Below, piece by piece: positions 17,414 to 27,981 of a DNA stretch of 64,000 bases. The DNA is from Roseicyclus persicicus (GTDB lineage: Bacteria; Pseudomonadota; Alphaproteobacteria; Rhodobacterales; Rhodobacteraceae), in the NCBI RefSeq assembly GCF_012395815.1, contig NZ_JAAZQQ010000006.1:1-64000 (forward strand). The letters run 5' to 3'. Every line of letters starts with the position of its first letter. Positions within the stretch are counted from its first letter, which is position 1. The position numbers and the translations under genes are program-made. The notes under the pieces are model-generated. The model was not told the origin of the DNA, did no database searches, and saw nothing but the letters and a program-made list of their open reading frames with translations.

Positions 17414-17516
17414 GGCCAGTCTCCTTGCGGGAATGGGCGCAGCCTAGCGTGGGCGCCGCGGCCTGCAAACGGCTTCGCGCTTGCCCGGCCCCGCGCCGCC
17501 CGCCATGCTGCGCGCC

Positions 17517-17885
17517 ATGGCAGCGCCCCCCACCACCATCCGGCTCCGTCTCCTGTTCGGCGAGGACGGCACCATGTTCGGCCCCGGCAAGGCCGACCTG
17601 CTGGAGGGGATCGCCGCCGAGGGCTCGATCGCCGCGGCGGGGCGGCGGATGGGGATGAGCTACCGCCGCGCCTGGTCGCTGGTGGAGGAGATGAATGCCG
17701 CCTTCGCCCGGCCCCTGGTGGACACCAGCCGCGGTGGCGCGCGGGGCGGCGGCGCGCGGCTGACCGGCGAGGGGGCGGCGGTGCTGGCGCATTACCGCGC
17801 GCTCGAGGCGCAGGTGGCAGCCCTCGGCGCGCCCGAGATCGACGGCATCGCGCGGCTGCTGCGGACGGGCGCGCCGGGCCGCTGA
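17517..17885 (+). CDS. ModE-like winged-helix regulator, DNA-binding domain only
   Basis: The 122-residue product matches the N-terminal LysR-like helix-turn-helix domain of ModE, the molybdate-responsive regulator. Typical features are IRLRLLFGEDGTMFGPGKADLLEGI, GSIAAAGRRMGMSYRRAW and the wing region GGGARLTGEG. It has no C-terminal TOBE/Mop domain, so molybdate sensing would need another protein or another mode. It lies directly upstream of modABC and divergent from hypF. The start is uncertain: ATG 17517 gives the canonical N-terminus; ATG 17505 or TTG 17481 would be longer. Confidence 0.85.
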   Translation: MAAPPTTIRLRLLFGEDGTMFGPGKADLLEGIAAEGSIAAAGRRMGMSYRRAWSLVEEMNAAFARPLVDTSRGGARGGGARLTGEGAAVLAHYRALEAQVAALGAPEIDGIARLLRTGAPGR

Positions 17886-17937
17886 CCCACCCCGGGCCCC
17901 AAGGCGAAACCAGCGCTTGCCGGGCGCGGCCCCGGCG

Positions 17938-17961
17938 CGTTATGTCTCACCATACATATCG
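17938..17961. promoter_or_regulatory. Mo-box (ModE-type operator) before modA
   Basis: The segment has half-sites CGTTATGTCT and ATACATATCG around a 4-base spacer, with 8 of 10 positions palindromic. This is the pattern of ModE/Mop operators (CG-N-TAT... arms flanked by CG). It lies 22 bases before the modA ATG and 52 bases after the ModE-like gene, so it should overlap the modA promoter and mediate repression by a ModE-type protein when molybdate is plentiful. Confidence 0.7.
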
Positions 17962-17983
17962 ACCCGCCCCGACGAGGTGTCCC

Positions 17984-18769
17984 ATGCCGCCCCGGCCCGA
18001 TCTGCCCCGCCGCCTGCGCGCCGGTTTTGCGGCGCTGGCCCTTGCGCTGGCCCCCGCCGCCGCGCCGGCGCAGGACCTGACCGTGCTGGCCGCGGCCTCG
18101 CTCGGCACCGCGCTCGACGAGATCGCCACCCTCTGGGCTGCCGAGACGGGCGGCACGCTCACGCTGGTCCTGGCCGGCTCCTCCGCCCTCGCGCGCCAGA
18201 TCGAGGCGGGCGCCCCGGCCGATGTCTTCATCTCGGCCAGCCCCGCCTGGATGGACACGGTCGCGGCCGCGGGGCTGGTGGCCGAGGGCAGCCGGTCGGA
18301 CCTCCTGACCAACAGCCTCGTGGTGGTGGCAGGCGCGGCGGATGCGGCGCCCCTCGACCTTGCAGACCCCGGCGCGCTCCCGGCCCGGATCGGGGACGGC
18401 CGGCTGTCGCTCGCCCTGATCGAGGCGGTCCCGGCGGGCATCTACGCGCGGCAGGCCCTCGCCAATCTCGGCCTCTGGGACGCGGTCGCGCCCCGCGTGG
18501 TCGAATCGGACAACGTGCGCGCGGCGCTGGCCCTCGTCGCCGTGGGCGCCGCGCCGGTGGGCATCGTCTACGCCAGCGACGCCGTGGCCGAGCCGCGCGT
18601 CGCCGTGATCGCCGCGGTCCCGCCCGAGGCCCATGACCCGATCCTCTATCCCGCCGCGGCCATCGCCACGGGCGACATGGCCGGGGCGCGGGCCTTCCTC
18701 ACCTTCCTGCAGTCCGAGGCCGCCGCGGCCGTGTTCCGCGCCCAGGGCTTCGGCCTGCCCGGCGGCTGA
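17984..18769 (+). CDS. modA: ModA, periplasmic molybdate-binding protein
   Basis: ModA captures molybdate (or tungstate) in the periplasm for ModBC. The 261-residue precursor begins with a cationic signal peptide rich in Ala/Leu, cleaved near APAQ/D, and continues DLTVLAAASLGTALDEI. Oxyanion-contacting residues lie in AGSSALARQIEAGAPADVFISAS and in the VRAALALV region, as expected for the family. The ATG at 17984 follows a weak GAGG. It overlaps modB by one base (TGATG). Confidence 0.95.
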   Translation: MPPRPDLPRRLRAGFAALALALAPAAAPAQDLTVLAAASLGTALDEIATLWAAETGGTLTLVLAGSSALARQIEAGAPADVFISASPAWMDTVAAAGLVAEGSRSDLLTNSLVVVAGAADAAPLDLADPGALPARIGDGRLSLALIEAVPAGIYARQALANLGLWDAVAPRVVESDNVRAALALVAVGAAPVGIVYASDAVAEPRVAVIAAVPPEAHDPILYPAAAIATGDMAGARAFLTFLQSEAAAAVFRAQGFGLPGG

Positions 18770-19464
18770 TGTTCGCCCCGCCCAGCCCCGCGGAATGGGA
18801 GATCCTCGCGCTGTCGCTGCGGGTGGGCCTGCTTGCCGTGGCGCTGGCGCTGCCCCCGGCGCTGCTGGCGGCGCATGCGCTGGCGCGCTGGTCCTTCCCG
18901 GGCAAGGCGCTGTTCAACGGGCTCGTGCACCTGCCGCTTGTCCTGCCGCCGGTGGTGACGGGATACCTCCTGCTGCTCGCCTTCGGGCCGCAGGCGCCGC
19001 TCGGCCAGGCGCTTGATGCCGTCGGCCTGCCCATCGCCTTCCGCTGGACCGGCGCGGCCGTGGCCGCCGCCGTCATGGCCTTCCCGCTGATGGTCCGCGC
19101 CATGCGCCTGTCGATCGAGGCGGTGGACCCCCGGCTGGAACAGGCCGCGGCCACCCTCGGCGCCGGGCGGCCCGCGGTGGTCCTGACGGTGACGCTGCCC
19201 CTGGCCCTGCCGGGGGTCGTGGCGGGGGCGATCCTCGGCTTCGCCAAGGCGCTGGGGGAATTCGGCGCCACGATCACCTTCGTCTCCAACATCCCCGGCG
19301 AGACGCGCACCCTGCCGCTTGCCGTCTACGCCTTTCTCCAGGTGCCGGGGGGCGAGGGGGCGGCGACGCGGATGGTGGTCCTTGCCGTGGTGCTGTCGAT
19401 GGGGGCGCTGCTGGTCTCGGAATGGGTCGCGGCGCGCGCGGCGCGGCGGGTGGCCGGCGCATGA
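18769..19464 (+). CDS. modB: ModB, molybdate ABC transporter permease
   Basis: ModB forms the homodimeric membrane channel for molybdate. The 231-residue protein has five hydrophobic segments and the EAA-type ATPase-contact loop (AATLGAGRPAVVLTVTLPLALPGVVAGAILGFAKALGEFGAT), which is the classic molybdate/sulfate permease signature. The start ATG shares its A with the modA stop, and the stop overlaps modC by four bases, indicating a single modABC message. Confidence 0.96.
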   Translation: MFAPPSPAEWEILALSLRVGLLAVALALPPALLAAHALARWSFPGKALFNGLVHLPLVLPPVVTGYLLLLAFGPQAPLGQALDAVGLPIAFRWTGAAVAAAVMAFPLMVRAMRLSIEAVDPRLEQAAATLGAGRPAVVLTVTLPLALPGVVAGAILGFAKALGEFGATITFVSNIPGETRTLPLAVYAFLQVPGGEGAATRMVVLAVVLSMGALLVSEWVAARAARRVAGA

Positions 19465-20555
19465 GCCTGTCGGTCGAGATCGCCCACCGCTTCGAGGGCC
19501 TCGCACTCGACGTGGCCTTCGACGCGCCGCCGGGCGTGACCGCGCTGATCGGGCGGTCGGGGGCGGGCAAGACCACGGTCGCCAACGTGATCGCGGGGCT
19601 GATGCGCCCCGACCGCGCCCGCATCGCGCTGGACGGCGCGGTGCTGGTGGACACCGCCGCCGGGCTCTGGCCGCCGCCGCAGGCCCGCCGGGTCGGCTAC
19701 GTGTTCCAGGAGGCGCGGCTCTTCCCGCACCTGTCGGTCCGGCAGAACCTGCTCTACGGCGCCCGCCGCCGGGGCCGCCTGCGCGAGGGCCAGGCCGAGC
19801 TCGGGCCCGTGACCGACCTCCTCGGCATCGCGGCGCTCCTCGCCCGCCGCCCCGGCGCGCTCTCGGGCGGCGAACGCCAGCGCGTCGCCATCGGCCGGGC
19901 GCTCCTGTCGGGCCCCCGCCTCCTCCTCCTCGACGAGCCGCTCGCCGCCCTCGACCCGGCCCGGAAATCCGAGATCCTGCCCTACCTCGAACGCCTCCGC
20001 GACCAGTCCCGCCTGCCGATCCTCTACGTCTCCCACGCGATGGAGGAGGTCGCGCGGCTCGCTACCACCGTCGTCGCCCTCGACGCCGGTCGCGTCGTGG
20101 CCCGGGGCAGCGCGGCCGAGGTGCTGTCGGACCCCGGCGCCGTCCCCGCCCTCGACCCCGGCACGGCCGGCGCGGTGATCGAGGCGGTGGTCGAGGCGCA
20201 GGAGGCCGACGGCCTCACCCGCCTCGCCGGCGCCGGCGGCACCCTCTACCTGCCGCGCCTCGACGCGGCGCCGGGCGCCCGCGTCCGCCTCCGCATCGAG
20301 GCGCAGGACGTGCTGATCGCCCGCGACCGCCCGGCGGGTCTCTCGGCGCTGAACCTGCTCCCCGCCCAGGTGCTCTCGGTCCACCCCGGCCGCGGCCCCG
20401 GCGCCCTGGTGCGCCTGCGCGCCGGCGACGCCATCCTGCTCGCCCGCGTCACGCAACGCTCCGTCGCGGCGCTCGGCCTCGCCCCGGGGCTGCCCGTGCA
20501 CGCGGTGGTCAAGTCCCTCGCCGTCGCCTCCGGCAACATCGGCACCGCGGGCTGA
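19461..20555 (+). CDS. modC: ModC, molybdate ABC transporter ATPase
   Basis: ModC powers molybdate import. The 364-residue protein has a P-loop (GRSGAGKTT, about 32-40), Q-loop (FQEARLFPHLSV), signature LSGGERQR, Walker B LLLLDEPLAALD and switch His in YVSHAMEE. The last roughly 65 residues form a TOBE/Mop domain (LLPAQVLSVHPGRGPGALVRLRAGD) that can bind oxyanion for regulation. The ATG overlaps the modB stop. The next gene converges, with a repeat-derived hairpin between them. Confidence 0.96.
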   Translation: MSLSVEIAHRFEGLALDVAFDAPPGVTALIGRSGAGKTTVANVIAGLMRPDRARIALDGAVLVDTAAGLWPPPQARRVGYVFQEARLFPHLSVRQNLLYGARRRGRLREGQAELGPVTDLLGIAALLARRPGALSGGERQRVAIGRALLSGPRLLLLDEPLAALDPARKSEILPYLERLRDQSRLPILYVSHAMEEVARLATTVVALDAGRVVARGSAAEVLSDPGAVPALDPGTAGAVIEAVVEAQEADGLTRLAGAGGTLYLPRLDAAPGARVRLRIEAQDVLIARDRPAGLSALNLLPAQVLSVHPGRGPGALVRLRAGDAILLARVTQRSVAALGLAPGLPVHAVVKSLAVASGNIGTAG

Positions 20556-20561
20556 CCGCCC

Positions 20562-20613
20562 CCCCATCTTTGCTTGAAAAATACTCCGGGGGTCCGGGGG
20601 CTGGCCCCCGGTC
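20562..20613 (+). repeat. Palindromic repeat copy B between modC and the ABC ATPase gene
   Basis: The copy reads CCCCATCTTTGCTT then AAAAATACTCCGGGGG, followed by a hairpin with arms CCGGGGGC and GCCCCCGG. It shares the CATCTTTGCTT...TACTCCGGGGG core with copies A and C but has a different second half. It lies between the convergent modC and ATPase genes, where its stem-loop could serve as a bidirectional transcription end. Confidence 0.75.
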
Positions 20614-20699
20614 CGCCCTCACCCGCCAGCTCCACGCCGGACCCTTCGACCGCCGCACCTTGTCCCCGCGAGGAGCGTCCGCGACGAGCCGCCCCGCCC

Positions 20700-22814
<2,115 letters not shown>

Positions 22815-22850
22815 GGGTCTTTGTCCTTCTTGTTCGGGTGCGGCCCGGGC

Positions 22851-23390
22851 TCAGTTCTGCCAGCCGCAGGGCAGACCGTGCTCGGAGGCTTGCATCTCGG
22901 CCCAGAGCGTTTCCAGACGCGCGGTGCCGAAGGCGTCGCGGCAGGCGACGTAATGGGTCATGAAGCCGATCGTAATGTCATCGCCGCTCATGCCGCCATC
23001 GCGCAGGCTGGCAAGCTCGGGGCGCTGCGCGCGCACGCGCGCGAAGATGGGTTCGGTCACGTCCGACAAGCGCCCCCTGCAGGCATTCTCTTCGGTTGCC
23101 GTGATCCAGATCATCTGGAACAGGAGCCTGGAGGCCCCATGGGTCAGCGTGGCCGCGTTCTGGTTGTCCTCTGGCTGCGTGGAGAGGATCTGGCGCAGCC
23201 AGACCGCCGTCGCGCCACAGGCCAACGGGTCGACAGGCCCGGCCGGCCCAAGCCCGAGGTCCGCCAGCGCCGGCGGGGTGGTGTCGACGGCTTGTGCCTG
23301 CGCCGCGCCGATGGCCCCGAGCGCTGCCAGGCCCAGGACCGCGGCAAGGGGGCCGAGCCCGCGTTGGGCGTGACGGTGTGCCTGGCGCAT
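22851..23390 (-). CDS. Unknown secreted four-cysteine protein in the ABC operon
   Basis: I do not recognise this 179-residue protein. It has a signal peptide (about residues 1-34, hydrophobic core LAAVLGLAALGAIGAAQAQA). The mature part of about 145 residues contains exactly four cysteines (LACGAT, NACRGR, VACRDA, LPCGWQ), suggesting two disulfides in the periplasm. It is mainly alpha-helical in appearance and has no obvious catalytic motif. It starts two bases after the upstream permease stop and ends 36 bases before the ATPase start, so it is probably co-transcribed and may be an accessory of the transporter. Confidence 0.75.
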   Translation of the reverse strand: MRQAHRHAQRGLGPLAAVLGLAALGAIGAAQAQAVDTTPPALADLGLGPAGPVDPLACGATAVWLRQILSTQPEDNQNAATLTHGASRLLFQMIWITATEENACRGRLSDVTEPIFARVRAQRPELASLRDGGMSGDDITIGFMTHYVACRDAFGTARLETLWAEMQASEHGLPCGWQN

Positions 23391-23392
23391 CC

Positions 23393-24856
23393 TCAATCCT
23401 TCAGGCTTTCTTCGCGGAGACCGTCCGCAAGCAGGTTCAGGCCCAGCACGAGACTCATCAGGGCAAGGGCCGGGGGCAGGGCCGGGTGCGGGTAGATCGT
23501 CAGAAGCCGCCGGCCCTCGTTGATCGTGGACCCCCAGTCGGGGCTTTCGGGGCTGACCCCGAGGCCGAAGAAGCCCAGCGTGCCCAGAAGGATCGTTGTG
23601 TAGCCGATGCGCAGGCAGAAATCGACGATCAGCGGCCCGCGCGCGTTCGGCAGGATCTCCCACAGCATGATGTACCACGGGCCCTCGCCGCGGGTCTGGC
23701 CGGCGGCCACGTAGTCCCGCGTCTTGATGTCGAGCACGAGGCCCCGGACGATGCGGAACACGGTGGGCGAGTTCACGAACACCACCGACACGAACACGAT
23801 CAGCAGGTTGCCGGGGATGTCGAACAGGTCCAGCGCCTCGGGCCAGAGCCGGAACAGGAGCGGCAGGTCCGGGTCCGACGGATCCGAGATCAGCGACAGG
23901 TAGGACAGGCCGCCCACGGCCACGACCGCCGCCACGATCACGTTGCGCAGCCCCGGCTGGGTCCGGTAGCGCGAGTTGAACAGCACCACCAGGAACAGCA
24001 CCGGGAACAGGAACAGCACCATCGACAGGTAGTTGGGGATGCCGGCGGCCACGATCTCGGGCGTGACCAGCAGGTAGAACAGCAAGATCACCGGGAAGGC
24101 CAGCACGAGGTTGGCGAGGAAGGTGATGACCGTGTCGAGCCGCCCGCCGTAGTAGCCCGCCGGCAGGCCCAGCGTGATCCCGACCATGAAGGCGAACAGC
24201 GTCGCCAGCGGCGCGATCTTCAGCACCTCGAAGGCGCCGTAGACCATGCGGCTGAACACGTCGCGCCCGAGGTTGTCGCCGCCGAGCAGGTACCAGGCGT
24301 ATTGCCCCTCGCGCGGGTCGGGCAGCGCGGTGCCCGGCAGCTCGTTGCGCATCTGGCTGATGACGTCGATCGGCCCGTGGGTGGCGACGGTGCCGGCGAA
24401 GATGGCGGTAAAGACCCAGAACATCACCAGGAAGAAGCCCACCATCCCGATCGGGCTGTCGAACAGCTTGCCGTAGAGGCCGAGGCGCCGCTTGAACGTG
24501 ATCGACAGGGCGAAGACCGCGATCAGCCCGACCCAGACCGGCAGGAGGCGCGCCGCCATCGCGCCGAGGATGCCGGTGCGCTCGGGCCCGCCCATCAACA
24601 CGCCGCCGACCACGTAGCCCGCGCAGCCCAGCACGAAGACCAGCACCGCGTATTTCATCGCCATCAGCGCGTAGTCCACCGGCGTGCGCCGCAGGCTGAG
24701 GGTGTGGTCGGGGTTCACGACCATCTCGCCCGCGCGCATCCCGGCAAGGGTCATCACGAAATTCGCCACGAAGCCCGCCGCGAACACCAGCACCGACAGC
24801 GCAAGCACCGGGTTCAGGACGGCGCCAAGCTCGCCGGACCAGGTCAGGTTTTCCAT
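23393..24856 (-). CDS. DppC-type ABC permease with extended N-terminus
   Basis: This is one of two membrane subunits of the oligopeptide-type importer. The C-terminal about 330 residues of the 487-residue protein form a standard DppC/OppC domain: DNLGRDVFSRMVYGAFEVLKIA and the EAA-type loop YVAAGQTRGEGPWYIMLWEILPNARGPLIV, then the ending LNLLADGLREESLKD. The N-terminal about 150 residues add about four hydrophobic helices not present in ordinary DppC (about 300 residues). A periplasmic/loop insertion also occurs between membrane helices (NSRYRTQPGLRN and following). These additions suggest a distinct subfamily. Confidence 0.9.
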   Translation of the reverse strand: MENLTWSGELGAVLNPVLALSVLVFAAGFVANFVMTLAGMRAGEMVVNPDHTLSLRRTPVDYALMAMKYAVLVFVLGCAGYVVGGVLMGGPERTGILGAMAARLLPVWVGLIAVFALSITFKRRLGLYGKLFDSPIGMVGFFLVMFWVFTAIFAGTVATHGPIDVISQMRNELPGTALPDPREGQYAWYLLGGDNLGRDVFSRMVYGAFEVLKIAPLATLFAFMVGITLGLPAGYYGGRLDTVITFLANLVLAFPVILLFYLLVTPEIVAAGIPNYLSMVLFLFPVLFLVVLFNSRYRTQPGLRNVIVAAVVAVGGLSYLSLISDPSDPDLPLLFRLWPEALDLFDIPGNLLIVFVSVVFVNSPTVFRIVRGLVLDIKTRDYVAAGQTRGEGPWYIMLWEILPNARGPLIVDFCLRIGYTTILLGTLGFFGLGVSPESPDWGSTINEGRRLLTIYPHPALPPALALMSLVLGLNLLADGLREESLKD

Positions 24857-24868
24857 CTGTCTGCCCCC

Positions 24869-25960
24869 TCAGGAAATGCGGATGCGCGGGTTGAGGAAGA
24901 CGTAGCCGATGTCCGAGATCAGCTGCGTCACCAGCACCACGAACACCGCCACGATGGAGCAGGCCAGCAGCAGCTCGATGTCGTTGTTCGAGGCCGCCTG
25001 CACCAGCGTCCAGCCGAAGCCGTTGTAGTTGAACAGCGTCTCCACGATCACCACCCCGGTCAGCAGCCACGGAAACTGCAGCATGATGACCGTGAAGGGC
25101 GCGATCAGCGCATTCCTGAGCGCGTGCTTCAGCACGATGTTGCGGAAGCTGACGCCCTTGAGCCGCGCGGTGCGGATGTATTGCGCGGTCATCACCTCGG
25201 CCATCGAGGCCCGCGTCATCCGCGCGATGTAGCCCATCCCGTAGAGCGCGATGGTCATGACCGGCAGGGTGAAGTTCCAGAAGGTCACGCCCGAGTCCAT
25301 CGCCGAGCGCGCCGAGCCCAGGAACAGCGTGCGCCCCTCGATCCAGCCCAGCTCGGACAGGAGCGGCGAGATGCCCGTGGTCGACGAGGCGAGCAGCACG
25401 ATGAAGATCACCCCCGACACATATTCCGGCGTCGCCGTCGACCCGATCGACACCGTCGACAGCGCCCGGTCGAGCCGCGAGCCCTCGCGCATCCCGGCCA
25501 GCACCCCCACCAGGAGCGCCGAGGGCACCATGACCGCAAAGGCCCAGAACATCAGGATGCCGGTCAGCCGCAGGCGCTCGGGGATGATCGCGGCGACCTC
25601 GGCGTCGGACACGGTCGAGAAGCCGAAATCGCCTTGCAGCAGGCCGCAGCGGCGCGGCGCCTCGTCGGGGGTCTGGCCGGGCGCGAGGCACCGGCCGCGC
25701 CATTCGCCCGTCGGCTCGTCCAGCCGCGTCCAGCCGGGCATCACGCCCAGCCATTCGCCGTAGCGCACCAGGAGCGGCCCGCCATAGCCGTTGCGGTCGA
25801 GCCACGACAGGACCTCGGCGTCGCTCATGCGCGCGTTGCCCTGGGTCTTGGCCAGCTTTTCGAGGTTCGGCGCCAGGTTCGTGAGGAAGAACACCACGAA
25901 GGTCAGGCAAAGCGCCGTCAGGAGCATCACGCCGAGCCGGCGCAAGACGAAGAGGGCCAT
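24869..25960 (-). CDS. DppB-type ABC permease
   Basis: This is the partner membrane subunit. The 363-residue protein starts with the DppB N-terminal helix (ALFVLRRLGVMLLTALCLTFVVFFLTNLAP) and has the conserved EAA-type motif YIRTARLKGVSFRNIVLKHALRNALIAP and the end LISDIGYVFLNPRIRIS. The first periplasmic region (about 35-125) is larger than in E. coli DppB and contains two cysteines (RCLAPG, RRCGLL) that could pair. The ATG at 25960 is the first that leaves the helix intact; it is preceded by a GC-rich hairpin region. Confidence 0.93.
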   Translation of the reverse strand: MALFVLRRLGVMLLTALCLTFVVFFLTNLAPNLEKLAKTQGNARMSDAEVLSWLDRNGYGGPLLVRYGEWLGVMPGWTRLDEPTGEWRGRCLAPGQTPDEAPRRCGLLQGDFGFSTVSDAEVAAIIPERLRLTGILMFWAFAVMVPSALLVGVLAGMREGSRLDRALSTVSIGSTATPEYVSGVIFIVLLASSTTGISPLLSELGWIEGRTLFLGSARSAMDSGVTFWNFTLPVMTIALYGMGYIARMTRASMAEVMTAQYIRTARLKGVSFRNIVLKHALRNALIAPFTVIMLQFPWLLTGVVIVETLFNYNGFGWTLVQAASNNDIELLLACSIVAVFVVLVTQLISDIGYVFLNPRIRIS

Positions 25961-26070
25961 CGGTCTTCCTGTCTCTGGCGGCGCCGCCCGGGCGGGGGCG
26001 GGGCCGTGTCGGGCAAGGGCCGGCACGGCCGCCCGGGGCTGGAGAAGGGCCCGCCGCTGCGGGCATGGGC

Positions 26071-26100
26071 GGCCCGGGGCGGCAGGCGCCGCCCCGGGCC
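26071..26100 (-). other. Strong GC hairpin between binding-protein and permease genes
   Basis: A perfect 13-bp stem (GGCCCGGGGCGGC / GCCGCCCCGGGCC) with a 4-base loop lies 11 bases after the binding-protein stop and 111 bases before the permease start, on the operon's strand. No T-run follows. It is best read as a 3'-end stabiliser or partial terminator that keeps the upstream binding-protein message more abundant, as at malE-malF; this role is inferred from position. The remaining gap to 25961 is GC-rich with no ORF I can support. Confidence 0.65.
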
Positions 26101-26111
26101 CGGATCCCGGA

Positions 26112-27749
26112 TCAGGCCGAGAGGCCGAGGTGGTGGATGTTGATCTCGAACTTCGGATGCATGTCCGCGTTCACCACGCCCGGGCGGTAGTGCCGGAACA
26201 GCGACCGCCAGTAGGGAATGATCGTGACCGCCTCCTCCTGCATGATCTGCTGCAGGCGCGCCATCACCTCGCGCCGCGCGGCGGCGTCCTGGATGCCGTT
26301 GGCCTGGTCGAGCAGCGTGTCGAACTCGGCGTTGGCAAAGGCCGTCTCGTTCCAGGCCACGCCCGAGCGGTAGGCGAGGTTGAGGATCTGAACGCCCAGC
26401 TCGCGGTGGTTCCACTCGGTCGCCGAGAACGGGTAGTTCAGCCAGTCGTTCCAGAAGGTCGAGCCCGGCAGCACCTCGCGCGTGACGGTCATGCCGGCAT
26501 CGCGCATCTGGGCGGCCACCGCGTCGCAGGTGAACCGGCCCAGCCCGTCGTCGAGCGAGATCAGGGTGAAGTTGGCATCGGCCTGTCCCGCCGCCTCGAG
26601 GCGCGCCATCGCGGCGTCCTTGTCGACCGCCATGGGCGGCAGTTCGGCGTATTCGGGGTGGATCGGGCAGACGTGGTGGTTCTCGCCCACCGTGCCCTGG
26701 CCGTTGATGCCCAGTTCCAGCACCACCGACAGGTCCACCGCCTCGAGGATTGCGCGGCGCACCTCGACGTTGTCGTAGGGGGCGTTCAGCTGGTTGAAGC
26801 GCACCGCGAGGGTCGCGCCGGTGGTCACGTCCGACTGTTCCCAGCCCACGGCCGCGAACAGGTCCACGAACTCGCCGACCGTCTGGTAGGTCATGTCAAA
26901 CTCGCCCGCCTCGGCGGCGGCGAACCAGGCGGCCGGGTCGGTGCCGAGGTCGACGAACGTGACGTCGTCGAGATAGGCCTCGCCCCAGTAGGTGTGATCG
27001 GGGTTCTTCTCGAGCCGCGCGGCGATGCCGACCTGGTAGTCGGCGATGCGGTAGGCGCCGGTGCCGACGCCGTGGTCGAGCGGGTTGGTCCCGATCAGGT
27101 CGCGGTGCTGGATCGCGGCCGGGTAGTCGGCCATGCCGGGCACCAGCGTGATGTCGGGCGCGGGCAGGTTGATCTGCACGGTCAGGTCATCGACCACGAC
27201 GATGCCGCCCTCGCGGGCCTGGCCCGTCTCGGCATCGACCAGCCCGCCCATCCGCGCGGCCATCGAGTTGCCCTCGACCGTGCTGTCGCACCAGCCGCGG
27301 AAGTTCGCCGCAACGTCCTCGGCGGTGAAGGCGTCGCCGTTGTTCCAGGTGACCCCGGGGCGCAGGCGCAGCGTGTACTGGGTGACGTCGGCGTTGGATT
27401 CCCAGCTTTCGAGGAGCACGCCGCTGAAGCTGCCGTCGCGGTTGTACTCGATCAGGTATTCCAGCAGGCCGCGGGTCACGTTGCCCATCTCGGACCAGTC
27501 GTAGGTGCGCGGGTCCTTGAGCGCCAGGACGCCCTGCTGAATCCGCAGGCTGCCACCCATCGGCGGCGTCGCGCGCTGCGCCAGCGCGGGCTTCAGCCCG
27601 ATCAAGCCGTAGGCGGCCGTCGCCGACAGGCCCAGCGCCGTCGCGCGCACCATGAATTCCCTCCGGCTCAACTGGCCGGCCTTGTACTCCGCCGCGTACA
27701 TCTCGGCCGCGGGATGCGTGGCCAGATGCGTTTCGGGGGTGTTCAGCAT
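26112..27749 (-). CDS. Periplasmic solute-binding protein, family 5, Tat-exported
   Basis: The 545-residue protein belongs to the oligopeptide/nickel/opine binding family (SBP_bac_5). Landmarks are the GLLEYLIEYNRDGSFSG region, LESWESNADVTQYTLRLRPGVTWNNGDAFTAEDV and the PILHRDLIGTNP-like QHRDLIGTNPLDHGVGTG. The N-terminus is a Tat-type signal: a 27-residue leader, then SRREFMVRATALGLSATAAYGLIG. It is the first gene of the operon binding protein-permease-permease-unknown-ATPase. The ligand cannot be deduced from sequence. An AraC-type regulator is encoded 232 bases upstream on the same strand. Confidence 0.92.
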   Translation of the reverse strand: MLNTPETHLATHPAAEMYAAEYKAGQLSRREFMVRATALGLSATAAYGLIGLKPALAQRATPPMGGSLRIQQGVLALKDPRTYDWSEMGNVTRGLLEYLIEYNRDGSFSGVLLESWESNADVTQYTLRLRPGVTWNNGDAFTAEDVAANFRGWCDSTVEGNSMAARMGGLVDAETGQAREGGIVVVDDLTVQINLPAPDITLVPGMADYPAAIQHRDLIGTNPLDHGVGTGAYRIADYQVGIAARLEKNPDHTYWGEAYLDDVTFVDLGTDPAAWFAAAEAGEFDMTYQTVGEFVDLFAAVGWEQSDVTTGATLAVRFNQLNAPYDNVEVRRAILEAVDLSVVLELGINGQGTVGENHHVCPIHPEYAELPPMAVDKDAAMARLEAAGQADANFTLISLDDGLGRFTCDAVAAQMRDAGMTVTREVLPGSTFWNDWLNYPFSATEWNHRELGVQILNLAYRSGVAWNETAFANAEFDTLLDQANGIQDAAARREVMARLQQIMQEEAVTIIPYWRSLFRHYRPGVVNADMHPKFEINIHHLGLSA

Positions 27750-27981
27750 GATCGTCTCCCTGTGACGTTGTCTCTTGTTTTCGGTCGTTCGGCAGCGCCG
27801 GGGTCCACCCTGCACCACCCTGTCCGCCTCCGCGCGTCTGCACGCGACGCGAAAGCGCCGGCCTTCCTACGTCAATCCTGGGGCGAACCGGACGCGGCGA
27901 CAAATCCGACGCTTTGCCTTAGCAAAAACGACATGGCCCCAAACCGCAACCGTTTTCGGCCCTTTTTTTCGGCACCGCCGG

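Noticed and set aside
15035-17980. Plus-strand extension of the modA frame through hypF
   Set aside because: modA has its own ATG, signal peptide and Mo-box; the upstream part is antisense to hypF.
23294-26143. Long plus-strand frame opposite the two ABC permeases
   Set aside because: It is a shadow frame; the minus-strand permease frames have membrane helices and EAA-type motifs.
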